This document shows, one piece after another, positions 43,524-53,361 of a stretch of 64,000 bases of DNA (the stretch's first letter is position 1; each line of letters opens with the position of its first letter). A model generated the notes under the pieces. It did not search any database. It was not told the DNA's origin and saw only the letters and a program-made list of their open reading frames with translations. A program made the translations under genes and the position numbers. The DNA lies in contig NZ_CP152017.1 in NCBI RefSeq assembly GCF_038618305.1, positions 248,001 through 312,000 of the forward strand, read 5' to 3'. The DNA is from Sporosarcina sp. FSL K6-2383 (lineage in GTDB: Bacteria; Bacillota; Bacilli; Bacillales_A; Planococcaceae).

Positions 43524-43747
43524 CATTTCCAATGATTATTGGCGAGCGCTACTGTTTGAAAATGGATGGCAATGACTTGTGATGCCAGTGTTAGGCTATC
43601 TGCATCCGCTTCATACTTCGGTCGTAAATCCTTGCGAATCTCCGCTGAGGGTTGAGTATAAGCTACACCTTTTCTCGCGAGCATAATCGCCAGTTCAAAT
43701 CCCTGTTGAGGTGTCTCTGTCTTTAAGCTAGGAAGCCAGTCAGTCAT
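43523..43747 (-). CDS. Hexameric tyrosine-coordinated heme protein (HTHP)
   Basis: 74 residues, the normal size for HTHP. The pattern WLPSLKTETPQQGFELAIMLARKGVAYTQPSAEIRKDLRPKYEADADSLTLASQVIAIHFQTVALANNHWK fits the family, in which six chains form a ring and each heme iron is bound by a tyrosine. The founding member, from a marine alphaproteobacterium, shows weak peroxidase and catalase activity. The ATG follows AAAGGAGG. A 17-bp inverted repeat lies 23 bases upstream, so expression is likely controlled. The gene stands alone in a Firmicute genome, possibly acquired. Confidence 0.82.
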   Translation of the reverse strand: MTDWLPSLKTETPQQGFELAIMLARKGVAYTQPSAEIRKDLRPKYEADADSLTLASQVIAIHFQTVALANNHWK

Positions 43748-43770
43748 AAGAAAATCCTCCTTTAGTTTTC

Positions 43771-43787
43771 AAGATAAGTTGTATCTT
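43771..43787. promoter_or_regulatory. Operator candidate before the HTHP gene
   Basis: Perfect inverted repeat AAGATA-N5-TATCTT. The half-sites resemble those of the MhqR-type operator at 23098 (TATCT/AGATA) with a shorter spacer. Confidence 0.5.
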
Positions 43788-43837
43788 AAATATAGCAAAT
43801 AGATTCGCAAGAGTCCAAAAGTTATTACTTATTTAAT

Positions 43838-44028
43838 CAATTACGCCTCGCGTAATTGCGTCCAGATTTTGAATCGAGCTTGCTCGATTAACTCCTTTCA
43901 AAATCTGTGACATCCGCTGGAGGCTTTATCTTTATTCAGCCAGCGTTTGGACACCCCCTGAACAGGAAAACAAAATCTCATTCCTCACAACACCTATTGT
44001 GGTGGGAGTCTTCTGCTGAATAAAGATA
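43838..44028 (+). repeat. Three-hairpin dispersed element, copy D (long form)
   Basis: Palindrome CAATTACGC/GCGTAATTG, GCGTCC, a stem CAGATTTT/AAAATCTG enclosing ATCGAG/CTCGAT, TGACATCCGCTGGAGGCTT, then a perfect terminal stem TATCTTTATTCAGC/GCTGAATAAAGATA enclosing a middle part like copy C with CACC/GGTG and GGGAGTCTTCT. It ends 16 bases before the lipoprotein stop codon. Confidence 0.87.
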
Positions 44029-44043
44029 GACTTAATTTCCACT

Positions 44044-44751
<708 letters not shown>

Positions 44752-44891
44752 GAATACCAGCCTCTTTTCCAATTAATTCATCTTTTAATTATAGCCTTGA
44801 GAATGTACTACTACATTTGCCAAGGAGGTAACGATTAGGCTTTTGAACTTCGATCATCACGCCTGTTCTTGAAGAACTAGTTGGTGAAATG

Positions 44892-45668
44892 TTATGATTC
44901 ATCCTGATCAATGTTTATCTTACTGCTAATCAGCTCATCAACCACCTTTTCCATAAATTTCTCCTCTTCTTCGTTAAATGCACTAGGAAATAAATACGGA
45001 TTAGGTTCTTGGAAAGAGCCCTCATTATTCATGAGCTGCTTCCTCGCTTCATCATCTAAAAGGGGTTCGACCATAGGCTTCATAAACGAAATCATAGCTT
45101 CGACATGGTCTAGCACTTCAGAATCATGAGGTGCTTTTCCTTCTTGAATGAATCGCTTCATTTTACTAGTCCACACGGTCATTTCCTGATCCAACTCTAG
45201 TTGCGCCGTGTATGCGTGTAACTTATTATATACCGAGCCAGTCGCATGCTCATCTATCCATTGGTTTCGTGCCTCTTTATTTTTCAAGGCATGAATGAGT
45301 ATGAGCAGTGAATCAGGATCGACTGCTTTTGATTCTGAAACGGTACTTTGAACGCGAGCAATGGTCTGTAAAACCGTTTCAAGCTGTTCCTTTTTTTCTT
45401 CCAGCATATTTGCTTGAACGGCCAGTGTCTTCAAAAAATTCTGCTCAGGTTGCTTAAGATGCTCGGAAATTTCGGCCAGTGACAAATCCAAAAATTTTAG
45501 GACTACTATTTTTTGAAGCTGTGCAATGGATGCGTTGCTATACTTCCGATGTCCATGCTCTGTGTACTCCGAAGGTTTCAATAGCCCAATCTGATCGTAG
45601 TGACGCAGTGTACGCTCAGTAATTCCTGTCAGTTTTGCAAATTCTCCAATAGAGTATTCTTTCTCCAT
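44892..45668 (-). CDS. MerR-family regulator with TipAS-like ligand domain
   Basis: 258 residues. The MerR HTH is residues 5-72 (YSIGEFAKLTGITERTLRHYDQIGLLKPSEYTEHGHRKYSN), then a coiled coil (about 75-115, NMLEEKKEQLETVLQTIARVQ). The C-terminal helical domain (about 140-250) includes MKRFIQEGKAPHDSEVLDHVEAMISFM, like the TipAS antibiotic-binding domain. Such proteins activate genes on binding a drug or other ligand. A TTGACGT/ACGTCAA palindrome 36 bases upstream is likely its own operator. No obvious target gene is adjacent. Confidence 0.85.
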   Translation of the reverse strand: MEKEYSIGEFAKLTGITERTLRHYDQIGLLKPSEYTEHGHRKYSNASIAQLQKIVVLKFLDLSLAEISEHLKQPEQNFLKTLAVQANMLEEKKEQLETVLQTIARVQSTVSESKAVDPDSLLILIHALKNKEARNQWIDEHATGSVYNKLHAYTAQLELDQEMTVWTSKMKRFIQEGKAPHDSEVLDHVEAMISFMKPMVEPLLDDEARKQLMNNEGSFQEPNPYLFPSAFNEEEEKFMEKVVDELISSKINIDQDES

Positions 45669-45703
45669 TGTTATTCACTCCCTTTCAGTTTGAACTCTAT
45701 CAC

Positions 45704-45718
45704 TTGACGTTACGTCAA
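45704..45718. promoter_or_regulatory. MerR-type operator
   Basis: TTGACGT-T-ACGTCAA is a perfect inverted repeat around one base, placed before the MerR gene and overlapping a possible TTGACG -35. This matches operators of MerR-TipAS regulators. Confidence 0.65.
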
Positions 45719-45986
45719 CCGCAAGGACTTTTTTAAATTTTGATTTTGGTCGTGTAGCAAGTGAACAAAATCCGAGTAAAGTGTCTTCCATTATTGGATA
45801 CAGTTCATGTTGATAATTATAATATGTGGAAATCGAGAAAGCGAATCTGGGCCGAAATGAAAATTTCCATGACCTACGCCCGAGATTGCGTAACCTCTTC
45901 AAAGCTACTACAGCAGTAGATTTCCCATTCAAGTGAAGTTAGCCTACAATGGAAGAAATGAAAGTCTTAAGAAACGAGGAATTCAT

Positions 45987-46157
45987 ATGATGTGCGGATC
46001 GAAATGTTTCCTTGTCGAAATGGAGCTAAACGGGACAAGGGAACTCAAACAAGTCACCGCGAGAACTCCCGTCGGCGCAAGGAAAGTAATCAGGGGAGAA
46101 TACGGAGCTGATGCTGACATATTATCAGTGAAAGAGGCCAAGCGGAATCATTCATAG
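45987..46157 (+). CDS. Small protein of unknown function
   Basis: 56 residues, basic. It starts MMCGSKCFLVEMELNG with two Cys near the N terminus and continues KQVTARTPVGARKVIRGEYGADADILSVKEAKR, a mixed alpha-beta pattern. ACGAGG lies 7 bases before the ATG; an upstream in-frame start lacks a site. No family recognised. It stands between the MerR gene (divergent) and a terminator shared with the sensor kinase gene. Confidence 0.55.
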   Translation: MMCGSKCFLVEMELNGTRELKQVTARTPVGARKVIRGEYGADADILSVKEAKRNHS

Positions 46158-46227
46158 GGCCCTTCACTTGGGGAGAAGTAACCTTCAAAAATTTCTTCCT
46201 GTACATTTACAGATGTCAGTTAGACTT

Positions 46228-46270
46228 AAAATAACCCTCATAAGCTTTACAAAACTTACGAGGGTTATTG
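46228..46270. terminator. Terminator after the two-component operon
   Basis: Stem AAATAACCCTC/GAGGGTTATT extended by ATAAG/CTTAC, with a 10-base loop. It serves the sensor kinase on the minus strand. Confidence 0.8.
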
Positions 46271-46280
46271 TCATATATTA

Positions 46281-47660
46281 TTACACTTCTTTAACGTCGA
46301 AAACTATCGTAAAGGTCGTTCCTTCGTTTATATTACTTTCAACTTCAATAGAAGCATTATGATAAGACAATACTTCCCGAACAATCGATAACCCTAACCC
46401 AGTTCCTTCTTTATTGCGTGCCTGATCCACCCGATAAAATCGCTCAAATATTTTTTCCAATGCTTGTTCTTCTAGTCCGATCCCAGTATCTTTAATCTTC
46501 ACAATTATTCGGGATTTCTCTTCATAACATTGAACACTAATTTCCCCATACTCTTTATTGTATTTAATCGCGTTTCCGATTAAGTTTTCCCACGCATTCA
46601 TCAACAACGAGCGGTCAGCATAAACAGTTACAGGCTGCAAATCAATTTTAAATTCAAGCCCTTTCTCCTCTATACGCCAAAGCATGGAACGCACAACTTG
46701 ATGGAGCTGCTCATCTATCCTTACTAACTTCTTATTAATCAGGTATTTCCCTTGATCAATTGAAGTAAGGATTAGCAATTGTTTTGTTAGATTTGATAAT
46801 CGTTTTGCTTCTGTTTGAATAATATTGTTATACTTTTTGCTTTCACTTGATGAAAGTTCACGATCTAGTAACTCTGAATACCCTTGAATATTTAACAATG
46901 GTGATTGAAAATCATGGGAGACATTATTCACAAACTTTTTTCTTGCTTTATCTGTATTCGCTAACTTCTGTTGCATCATACGGAAACTATCAGCGAGTTG
47001 TCCGATTTCATCTTTTCGTCTAATCATTAAGGTATACTCATAATTATGATTTGCAATTTCTTGCGTTGCACTCGTCAATTCCGATAGTGACTGGGTTAAC
47101 TTTCGGGACACTAACAAAATGCCAATGATGCTACTCACAAAAACAGCAAATATAAATCCAATAATAATTAAGTGAAACTCTGTAAAGAAACTTGTGTTAT
47201 TGGAACGTAAAAACAACGCATACTCTTCACCTTCAAGTTCTAGTCTCGTCCCTACAGTATTTTCTATATCATTTGTAAAATGACTCATCATTAAATAGGA
47301 ATTTTTAAAGGATTTGACACCATGATACGTATTTTCCCCTTCAAATAAGGACCGCATTTGATCATTTAATTCGTTGCCATGAAACTGTTCTCCAAAAATA
47401 ATCTGTTCTCCATTTTCCTTTACTAATGCAATTTGGTAACCAGAGTGACCCATTATTTTCAGAAAGTCTGAAGATGCCTGAAGGCTTATTTCATGATCTT
47501 CCATTTGAGTGGCTAATTGTTCAGCAATATCTAAGTAACGATTATTCATTTTCTCCTTTACCAAGGTAACGTAAAGGATATTTGAACAAATTAAACCAAT
47601 AAAAATACTTATAGAAATAATAATCAATGTAGATAAAATAAAACGTTGTAGTAATTTCAT
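46281..47660 (-). CDS. Sensor histidine kinase (HssS-like H-box)
   Basis: 459 residues. The membrane spans are at about 8-32 and 163-185 with a sensor loop of about 130 residues; HAMP follows (about 186-240). The phospho-acceptor is His249 in NNVSHDFQSPLLNIQGYSELL, an H-box variant (SHDFQSP) seen in HssS-type kinases. The ATPase domain has NLIGNAIKYN, IKDTGIGLEEQ and GTGLGLSIVREVL. The ATG overlaps the response regulator stop by 4 bases. Its operon begins just after an MMPL transporter gene, which it probably controls in response to a membrane-active or lipophilic compound. Confidence 0.87.
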   Translation of the reverse strand: MKLLQRFILSTLIIISISIFIGLICSNILYVTLVKEKMNNRYLDIAEQLATQMEDHEISLQASSDFLKIMGHSGYQIALVKENGEQIIFGEQFHGNELNDQMRSLFEGENTYHGVKSFKNSYLMMSHFTNDIENTVGTRLELEGEEYALFLRSNNTSFFTEFHLIIIGFIFAVFVSSIIGILLVSRKLTQSLSELTSATQEIANHNYEYTLMIRRKDEIGQLADSFRMMQQKLANTDKARKKFVNNVSHDFQSPLLNIQGYSELLDRELSSSESKKYNNIIQTEAKRLSNLTKQLLILTSIDQGKYLINKKLVRIDEQLHQVVRSMLWRIEEKGLEFKIDLQPVTVYADRSLLMNAWENLIGNAIKYNKEYGEISVQCYEEKSRIIVKIKDTGIGLEEQALEKIFERFYRVDQARNKEGTGLGLSIVREVLSYHNASIEVESNINEGTTFTIVFDVKEV

Positions 47661-48328
47661 TCTTTTACCTCAAGTCGATAGCCAAAACCGCGTATTGTAA
47701 CGATTTCAATAGTCGCTTCAGCTCTTTTTAACCGTTCCCGTATTCGATTAATATGCGTATTTAATGTGAATTCTGGTTGCTCTAATGTTTCACCCCATAT
47801 TTCGTCAATTAGATCCCAGCGATTTACATTTCCAACTGTCCGTTGCAATAAATATAATAAAACTTCTAGTTCTTTCATTGGCCAAATGTATTGTTGATCT
47901 CCAATTTTCAGCTCCCATGTATTCCGATCCATTTTGACATTTCCAACAACACTTTGCGCTTGATTTATTTTTTGATAGCGACGTAAAATGGCATTTACAC
48001 GAAATAGTAACTCCTTCGTCTCAAAAGGCTTAACGATATAATCATCAATCCCTTGCGCAAATCCCTTTTCCTTGTCTTCAATTTGCCCTTTTGCCGTTAG
48101 CATAATAACAGGGATTTCATATTGGTTCGTGACTATGTTCGCCAATTGAAAGCCATCCATTCCAGGCATCATCACATCAATGATCGCTAAATCAAATGGT
48201 TGTTGTTGCAAAAAAGCAAGCGCTGCCTCGGCATTGCTTGCTTTTTCCACATTATATGCAGCCTGTTCTAAATGGATGGAAACTAATTGTAAAATCGCTT
48301 CATCATCGTCCACGATTAATATCGACAA
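47657..48328 (-). CDS. OmpR-family response regulator
   Basis: 223 residues. The receiver domain has DDD at 7-9, the acceptor Asp51 (LAIIDVMMPGMDG), MLTAKG and DDYIVKPFE. The winged-helix output covers about 130-220 (WPMKELEVLLYLLQ, INRIRERLKRA and IRGFGYRLE). The start is TTG behind AAGGAGG. The MMPL gene ends 22 bases upstream without a terminator, so all three genes are probably one operon. Confidence 0.9.
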   Translation of the reverse strand: MSILIVDDDEAILQLVSIHLEQAAYNVEKASNAEAALAFLQQQPFDLAIIDVMMPGMDGFQLANIVTNQYEIPVIMLTAKGQIEDKEKGFAQGIDDYIVKPFETKELLFRVNAILRRYQKINQAQSVVGNVKMDRNTWELKIGDQQYIWPMKELEVLLYLLQRTVGNVNRWDLIDEIWGETLEQPEFTLNTHINRIRERLKRAEATIEIVTIRGFGYRLEVKE

Positions 48329-48350
48329 TTACATTTCCTCCTTGATAGAC

Positions 48351-50444
48351 TTATTTTTTATCTTTTTCAAAAAACAAAATAAGTGAAGGTAATAACATTC
48401 CTCGTACTAAGAATGTATCAATGAGAATTCCGATTGCTACAATAAACCCAAAGATAAACAGGTCAGTAATCGGCATTGTCATTAATGCTGCAAACGTTGC
48501 TGCAAGTATTATACCAGCAGACGAAATCACCCCACCAGTATTACGTATAGCAACTTCTAAGGCATCTTTCACTTTTAGATGTTTACGCTCTTCTAAGAAA
48601 CGACTCACTAGAATAATGTTGTAGTCAATACCGAGTGCTACTAAGAATACAAAGGCGTACACGGGTGCACGGGTTGAAATAGCATCATATCCAAATAAAA
48701 CATCCACTAAGAAAATTCCTAATCCTAGAGCAGATACATATGAGAATAAAATCGTTGCCATCATATATATCGGCATTTTAAATGAACGCGTTAGACCTAG
48801 TAACAACACAAGAATGAGTACTGTTTCTAGAATCACAATTTTAATGATATCTTTATTATTGGTTTGTTGTTCATCGACTAATTTTGCCGTTGTACCCGCA
48901 AATGATAATTCAACTTCTTTATCATTTGATAAGCCGTACGTTGCATGATCTTCACGGAATTGTTCTAAGAAGTCAATTGCCTCTATGCTATATGGATTTT
49001 CCTTTAGGGATACTGTTATTTTACCGTATTTTCCGTCCTCTGTTAATCCAGAAGGTCTAGCAGAACCAATCAGTTCATTTTCTGAGAAATAGGTTGCAAT
49101 CTCTTGTAGTTGTTCTTGCGTTAACTCATCACCAGTAACAAGTACATTCGTTTGTGCTAAATCTCCTTTATTAAACTTCTCTTCAACGATTTCAAATGCT
49201 ACACGAGATGGCAAATCCGCCGGGAAGTTTTTTACTGAGTTAAATTCATAATTTAAATTGAGTACATTTGCTGCTGTTACTACTAAAAACAGTAATACCG
49301 TACCACCGACTAATCCTGGTTTCCGAATAACAAATTTTGCAATCGGTCCCCAAATACCATGTTTAACTTCTTTTGATTTCCCGAATTCAGGTACTTTCGG
49401 CCAGAATGCTTTACGTCCAAACAACGCGAATAATGCTGGTATAAGTGTTACGGAAGCAATCATAATGATGGCCAATGCCGTACCAAATATTGGCGCAAAG
49501 TTTTGATAATCACGGAAATCTGCAAAGTACAAAATAATCATAGCGGCAAATACAGAACCACCTGCAAATAAAACTGGTTTTGCTGTTGCACGCATTGCTA
49601 CTTTCATGGCTTCATATTTATCTTCGTAATGGTTTAACTCCTCGCGATAACGAGAGAATACAAATAATGAGTAATCAATTACTGCTGCAAACAATAATAT
49701 ACTCATTATTGAAGTTGTTGAGTTATTGATTTCAAGTCCACCTGCACCAAGTAAAGCCACTGTTTGGTTGACTACTTGATAGACTACCACCGTTGCAAAC
49801 AATGGAATAATTGCCAATAACGGAGAACGATAAATGACAATTAATAACACCAAAATAATTCCGATTGTCGTAAATAATAGCTTTAAGTCTGCAGATTCAA
49901 ATAATTTTACTGTATCGCCTGCAATACCCGCTGGGCCAGTAATATAAAATTCCGTCTGTAACTCTGCTGCGATTTTTGTACCTAGCTCAGTAGTTTCGTC
50001 ATTAATCTCTGCATAATCTGCATTTCCTAAACCTGCTTTGAGATTCATAGGGACAATCATCGTCGTTTTATCTTCTGATAAAAACGCCGGTAATGCTTGA
50101 GGAGGTAATGCTGCGAGATCTACAATCTCTTCTATTCCTTCAATATTTGCCTCTTTAATGCCGTCAATAATCGTAATAACGTCTTCTATTACCAATTCTC
50201 CATCAGCTTTGTGGAATACATAAATCCCAGGTGTTCCTTGATCATTTGGAAAATACTTATCTAGTTTATTTTGAGTAATAATTGATTGCGCTTCATCAGG
50301 CAAGGATTGGAAATTTGTTACTTTGTAATCTCCTAATTTAGGTCCTGCACTTATGCCAATCATTAAAACGAGCCAAAGTGCAACCGTTATCCAGGCACCT
50401 TTTTTTGTAGCCACCTTATCTGTTAATGCTTTTATAAAATTCAT
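48351..50444 (-). CDS. MMPL/RND-family membrane transporter
   Basis: 697 residues. Twelve spans in two halves, each with one span, a large outer domain of about 150-170 residues and five more spans. Typical motifs are AAVIDYSLFVFSRYREEL and VALGIDYNIILVSRFLEERK, which carry the conserved Asp-Tyr of the proton relay, and FAGGSVFAAMIILYFADF. MMPL proteins export lipids or lipophilic drugs using the proton gradient. ATG behind GGGAGG. It is co-transcribed with its probable regulatory system, an arrangement often seen for drug- or lipid-responsive exporters. Confidence 0.93.
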   Translation of the reverse strand: MNFIKALTDKVATKKGAWITVALWLVLMIGISAGPKLGDYKVTNFQSLPDEAQSIITQNKLDKYFPNDQGTPGIYVFHKADGELVIEDVITIIDGIKEANIEGIEEIVDLAALPPQALPAFLSEDKTTMIVPMNLKAGLGNADYAEINDETTELGTKIAAELQTEFYITGPAGIAGDTVKLFESADLKLLFTTIGIILVLLIVIYRSPLLAIIPLFATVVVYQVVNQTVALLGAGGLEINNSTTSIMSILLFAAVIDYSLFVFSRYREELNHYEDKYEAMKVAMRATAKPVLFAGGSVFAAMIILYFADFRDYQNFAPIFGTALAIIMIASVTLIPALFALFGRKAFWPKVPEFGKSKEVKHGIWGPIAKFVIRKPGLVGGTVLLFLVVTAANVLNLNYEFNSVKNFPADLPSRVAFEIVEEKFNKGDLAQTNVLVTGDELTQEQLQEIATYFSENELIGSARPSGLTEDGKYGKITVSLKENPYSIEAIDFLEQFREDHATYGLSNDKEVELSFAGTTAKLVDEQQTNNKDIIKIVILETVLILVLLLGLTRSFKMPIYMMATILFSYVSALGLGIFLVDVLFGYDAISTRAPVYAFVFLVALGIDYNIILVSRFLEERKHLKVKDALEVAIRNTGGVISSAGIILAATFAALMTMPITDLFIFGFIVAIGILIDTFLVRGMLLPSLILFFEKDKK

Positions 50445-50702
50445 TGTTTTCCTCCCTTTCATAACTCTAACAGTATAAATTTCATATATAAACGTTATAT
50501 AAATTCAAGGCCGCATCACTTTGTTATTACTTCACATTATGATCATCAAAGGGCTAATCGGAAGAAGGTGAAACGGAATCATTAATTTACCTGAAAATAC
50601 AGGGAGTCTACTTATTCCAACGTTCACTTTCAAAGCTAACTAAACAAATATGAATTATAATATAATCATACTTTCATTTTCGACTTGAGGAGGAACAGTA
50701 CT

Positions 50703-51869
50703 ATGAATTTATTCGTAAAGACAGCGCGTCAAAAAGAGTGGTTACAAAAACTATATAGCAAAGAAGCTACATTCAAAAATGGAGCAGCCGAAATCGATGA
50801 GTTATCCCTCTTTCCAAAAGACAATATTCAATCGTTAGTAGATATCGGTTATACAAGCAGTACGCTTCCAACAGCGTATGGTGGTGCGGGATTGACCGTC
50901 TACGACATGGTACTACTTCAAGAAACACTTGCAAGTTTTGATGCGAACACAGCTCTTTCCATCGGCTGGAATCTCGGAGTAATCGGTGAGCTTTTCGAAC
51001 AAAAACTGTGGACGGATGACAACTTAGACTTTATAGCCAAGGAAATACTGAATGGGGCGTTAATCAATCGTACGGCAAGTGAAGCGCAAACAGGAAGTCC
51101 AACGCGAGGTGGACGCCCTGGCACAACTGCTATCAAGAAAGACGGGGCCTGGGTTTTATCGGGACGCAAAATTTTTACAACCGCCTCTCCCGTTCTCACC
51201 TATTTTCTAACCTCCGCCTGGATTGAGGAGCAACAAAAGATTGGCTTCTTTCTGCTGCATAAGGATTTAGAAGGACTCACCATTGAAGAAACTTGGGATG
51301 TGATGTCCATGCGAGGTACTGCAAGCCATGATTTAGTGCTTAACAACGTCATCGTCGAAGCTTCAAAACTTGTTGAACTCCCAGCTACAGCAAGTGGCGG
51401 AAAATTGAACGCATGGCTTCTTCACATTCCAGCCTGTTATCTGGGGATTGCACAAGCCGCACGTGACTATGCCGTCCACTTCGCCAATAACCATCAACCA
51501 AACAGTCTAAACGGACCCATCAGCCAATTACCAAACGTTCAACAACTCATCGGTGAAATGGATTTGGCGTTAACACAAGCAAGACATCTGATCTATAGCG
51601 TCGCAGAAGTGTACGACGACGAATCTCGAAGAAGTCTACTTTCCAATGAGATTGGCGTCGTCAAACATACCATAACCAACTCGGCCGTGACGATTGTCGA
51701 TAAAGCGATGCGAATTGTCGGCGCCAAAAGTCTACAGCACAGCAATCCTTTGCAACGTTACTACCGCGATGTCAGGGCAGGCTTGCATAATCCTCCAATG
51801 GATGACATGACCATCAAAAAGTTAGCATTGTCTGCCATTGAACAAGATCAGGACAAGAATCTTCCCTAG
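50703..51869 (+). CDS. Acyl-CoA dehydrogenase family protein
   Basis: 388 residues, normal for the family. Visible are LSLFPKDNIQSLVDIGYTSSTLPTAYGGAGLTVYDMVLLQETLA, ASEAQTGSPTRGGRPGTTAIKKDGAWVLSGRKIFTT with the flavin-contact region, MRGTASHDLVLNNV and the C-terminal RIVGAKSLQHSNPLQRYYRDVRAGLHNPP. The sequence is near the YdbM type of Bacillus rather than a fatty acid BCAD. The substrate is unknown. ATG behind GAGGAGGAA. It ends at a strong terminator and appears monocistronic. Confidence 0.9.
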   Translation: MNLFVKTARQKEWLQKLYSKEATFKNGAAEIDELSLFPKDNIQSLVDIGYTSSTLPTAYGGAGLTVYDMVLLQETLASFDANTALSIGWNLGVIGELFEQKLWTDDNLDFIAKEILNGALINRTASEAQTGSPTRGGRPGTTAIKKDGAWVLSGRKIFTTASPVLTYFLTSAWIEEQQKIGFFLLHKDLEGLTIEETWDVMSMRGTASHDLVLNNVIVEASKLVELPATASGGKLNAWLLHIPACYLGIAQAARDYAVHFANNHQPNSLNGPISQLPNVQQLIGEMDLALTQARHLIYSVAEVYDDESRRSLLSNEIGVVKHTITNSAVTIVDKAMRIVGAKSLQHSNPLQRYYRDVRAGLHNPPMDDMTIKKLALSAIEQDQDKNLP

Positions 51870-51893
51870 TAACAATCCCTTCTGGAATAAAAA

Positions 51894-51938
51894 TACCACG
51901 TTCTAAACGCTAAAATCCGTTTAGGACGTGGTACTTTT
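51894..51938 (+). terminator. Terminator of the acyl-CoA dehydrogenase gene
   Basis: Stem TACCACGTTCTAAACG/CGTTTAGGACGTGGTA with an 8-base loop, then CTTTTT. Confidence 0.9.
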
Positions 51939-52015
51939 TCTGATAAAGAACGTATTTATATTCCATGTTACACCTTTTCCACTGCACAACTTTCAAAGAG
52001 ATGCTTTAGTGATTG

Positions 52016-53203
52016 CTACTCCAACAGCTCTTCTGGAAGCAGCGTAAATCCTTCAATGATTGTATCTTCTTCCACCTCAATCAAGATGCAGCGTTTTCCA
52101 TTGACAGTAACCTGCCTCACATATCTCAAATCCTGCGGGCTAATCGCAATGTTCGCTACTTTCGTTTCAATCTTGATGGACTTAGAAGTGTAACTTGGAA
52201 TGATATGGCTTGCCTGCATTTCATAGGTTTTGTCTTCAATTACCGTCTGAAATGCCCGCTCCACTTTTTCCGTGCTGACATCTTTCACACCACTTGCCTT
52301 CAGCACACGTTCCACTTCTTTCGTGTCCAGAACAGGAAGGTATTCCTCTTCCCCCTCATCTTCTACAATCAACATACTGTTGATTTCATCATAGACATTG
52401 GCAAGGGTTTTAGTATTTACCTCTTTACCTACCACTTCTTTTATGATTTCTTCAAAGACCGCTTTATCATCATCAGCGGTCATCACCTCTTCGCCGTCTA
52501 GTACATTCTCGACAAACTGGTAATCTGGCTTATTCGCTTTGCCTGCCGCATACAAAATATGATTGACGTCTGCCGCATTATCCGTGAAGACTGGGAACAA
52601 AAAACCACCGATTGGAGAAGTTAAATTGATAATCGGATCGAGCATGTCGCGCGACTTAAATTCCTTCTCATTGAAATCAAATACAAGTGACCGCTTCGGC
52701 AGCTCAGTCTGATTCATACTGCAGAGAATGAACGGGTTCTTGTACACTTCATCCGTTTTGGCTACTTCCTCTTCCTCGTGATTCCTCTTCGTCGGTTTAA
52801 AATAAGTACCGCGAATAAAAGTCACAACGATATCCTTTTCATATTGAACGTCTTGCACCATCTTTTCGGCAATGCTTTGCATATTCTCTTTCCAATCTTC
52901 TACTTCAGTCGTATGGAGCCCCTCATATAAAAGCTGTTGCGTATGGTCCGTTTGCTCCGCCTCTTGCTGTCGAAACTTCACCTCAAATAGTTTTAAACCT
53001 AGTTTTCCACCTAACACTTTTTTAAAATTGTTCAGAAACAACTCCTGCTGCTCCCTGTCCAAAAGGGAAAATGGCTGACTTTCCTCATGATAAAATTCAC
53101 TGCTCTCCTGCCTAATGTACACTTTGTAAATATCAGTAATTGTCAGTAAATCCGTATCCAACTTAAATTGCTTGCGAATCGCCGCAATATCTTTCTTGTT
53201 CAT
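52016..53203 (-). CDS. DUF4317 family protein
   Basis: 395 residues. The start MNKKDIAAIRKQFKLDTDLLTITDIYKVYI and later GTYFKPTKR, FILCSMNQTELPKRSLVFDFNEKEFKSRDMLDPIINLTSPIGGFLFPVFTDNAADVNHILYAAGKAN match the DUF4317 family of Firmicutes. It has no signal peptide or membrane segment and is strongly acidic in the C-terminal half. The function is unknown. The ribosome site is weak (GGGAGTTGAA). It stands alone between two terminators. Confidence 0.85.
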   Translation of the reverse strand: MNKKDIAAIRKQFKLDTDLLTITDIYKVYIRQESSEFYHEESQPFSLLDREQQELFLNNFKKVLGGKLGLKLFEVKFRQQEAEQTDHTQQLLYEGLHTTEVEDWKENMQSIAEKMVQDVQYEKDIVVTFIRGTYFKPTKRNHEEEEVAKTDEVYKNPFILCSMNQTELPKRSLVFDFNEKEFKSRDMLDPIINLTSPIGGFLFPVFTDNAADVNHILYAAGKANKPDYQFVENVLDGEEVMTADDDKAVFEEIIKEVVGKEVNTKTLANVYDEINSMLIVEDEGEEEYLPVLDTKEVERVLKASGVKDVSTEKVERAFQTVIEDKTYEMQASHIIPSYTSKSIKIETKVANIAISPQDLRYVRQVTVNGKRCILIEVEEDTIIEGFTLLPEELLE

Positions 53204-53257
53204 CTCAATTTCAACTCCCGACTAGCATATTGAATCTAAAATTCTCGTTTTGAACGT

Positions 53258-53300
53258 AAAAAGAGCGTCAAAGCTTTCGTTCTGCATTTGACACTCTTTT
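53258..53300. terminator. Terminator between the MFS and DUF4317 genes
   Basis: Stem AAAAGAGCGTCAAA/TTTGACACTCTTTT (one mismatch) with a 15-base loop; T tracts lie on both strands. It serves the MFS gene on the minus strand. Confidence 0.82.
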
Positions 53301-53361
53301 ATTATAGCAATGTTTTTGATGATGGTAGGACTACAATTTATTTTGAATACATCAATACACT

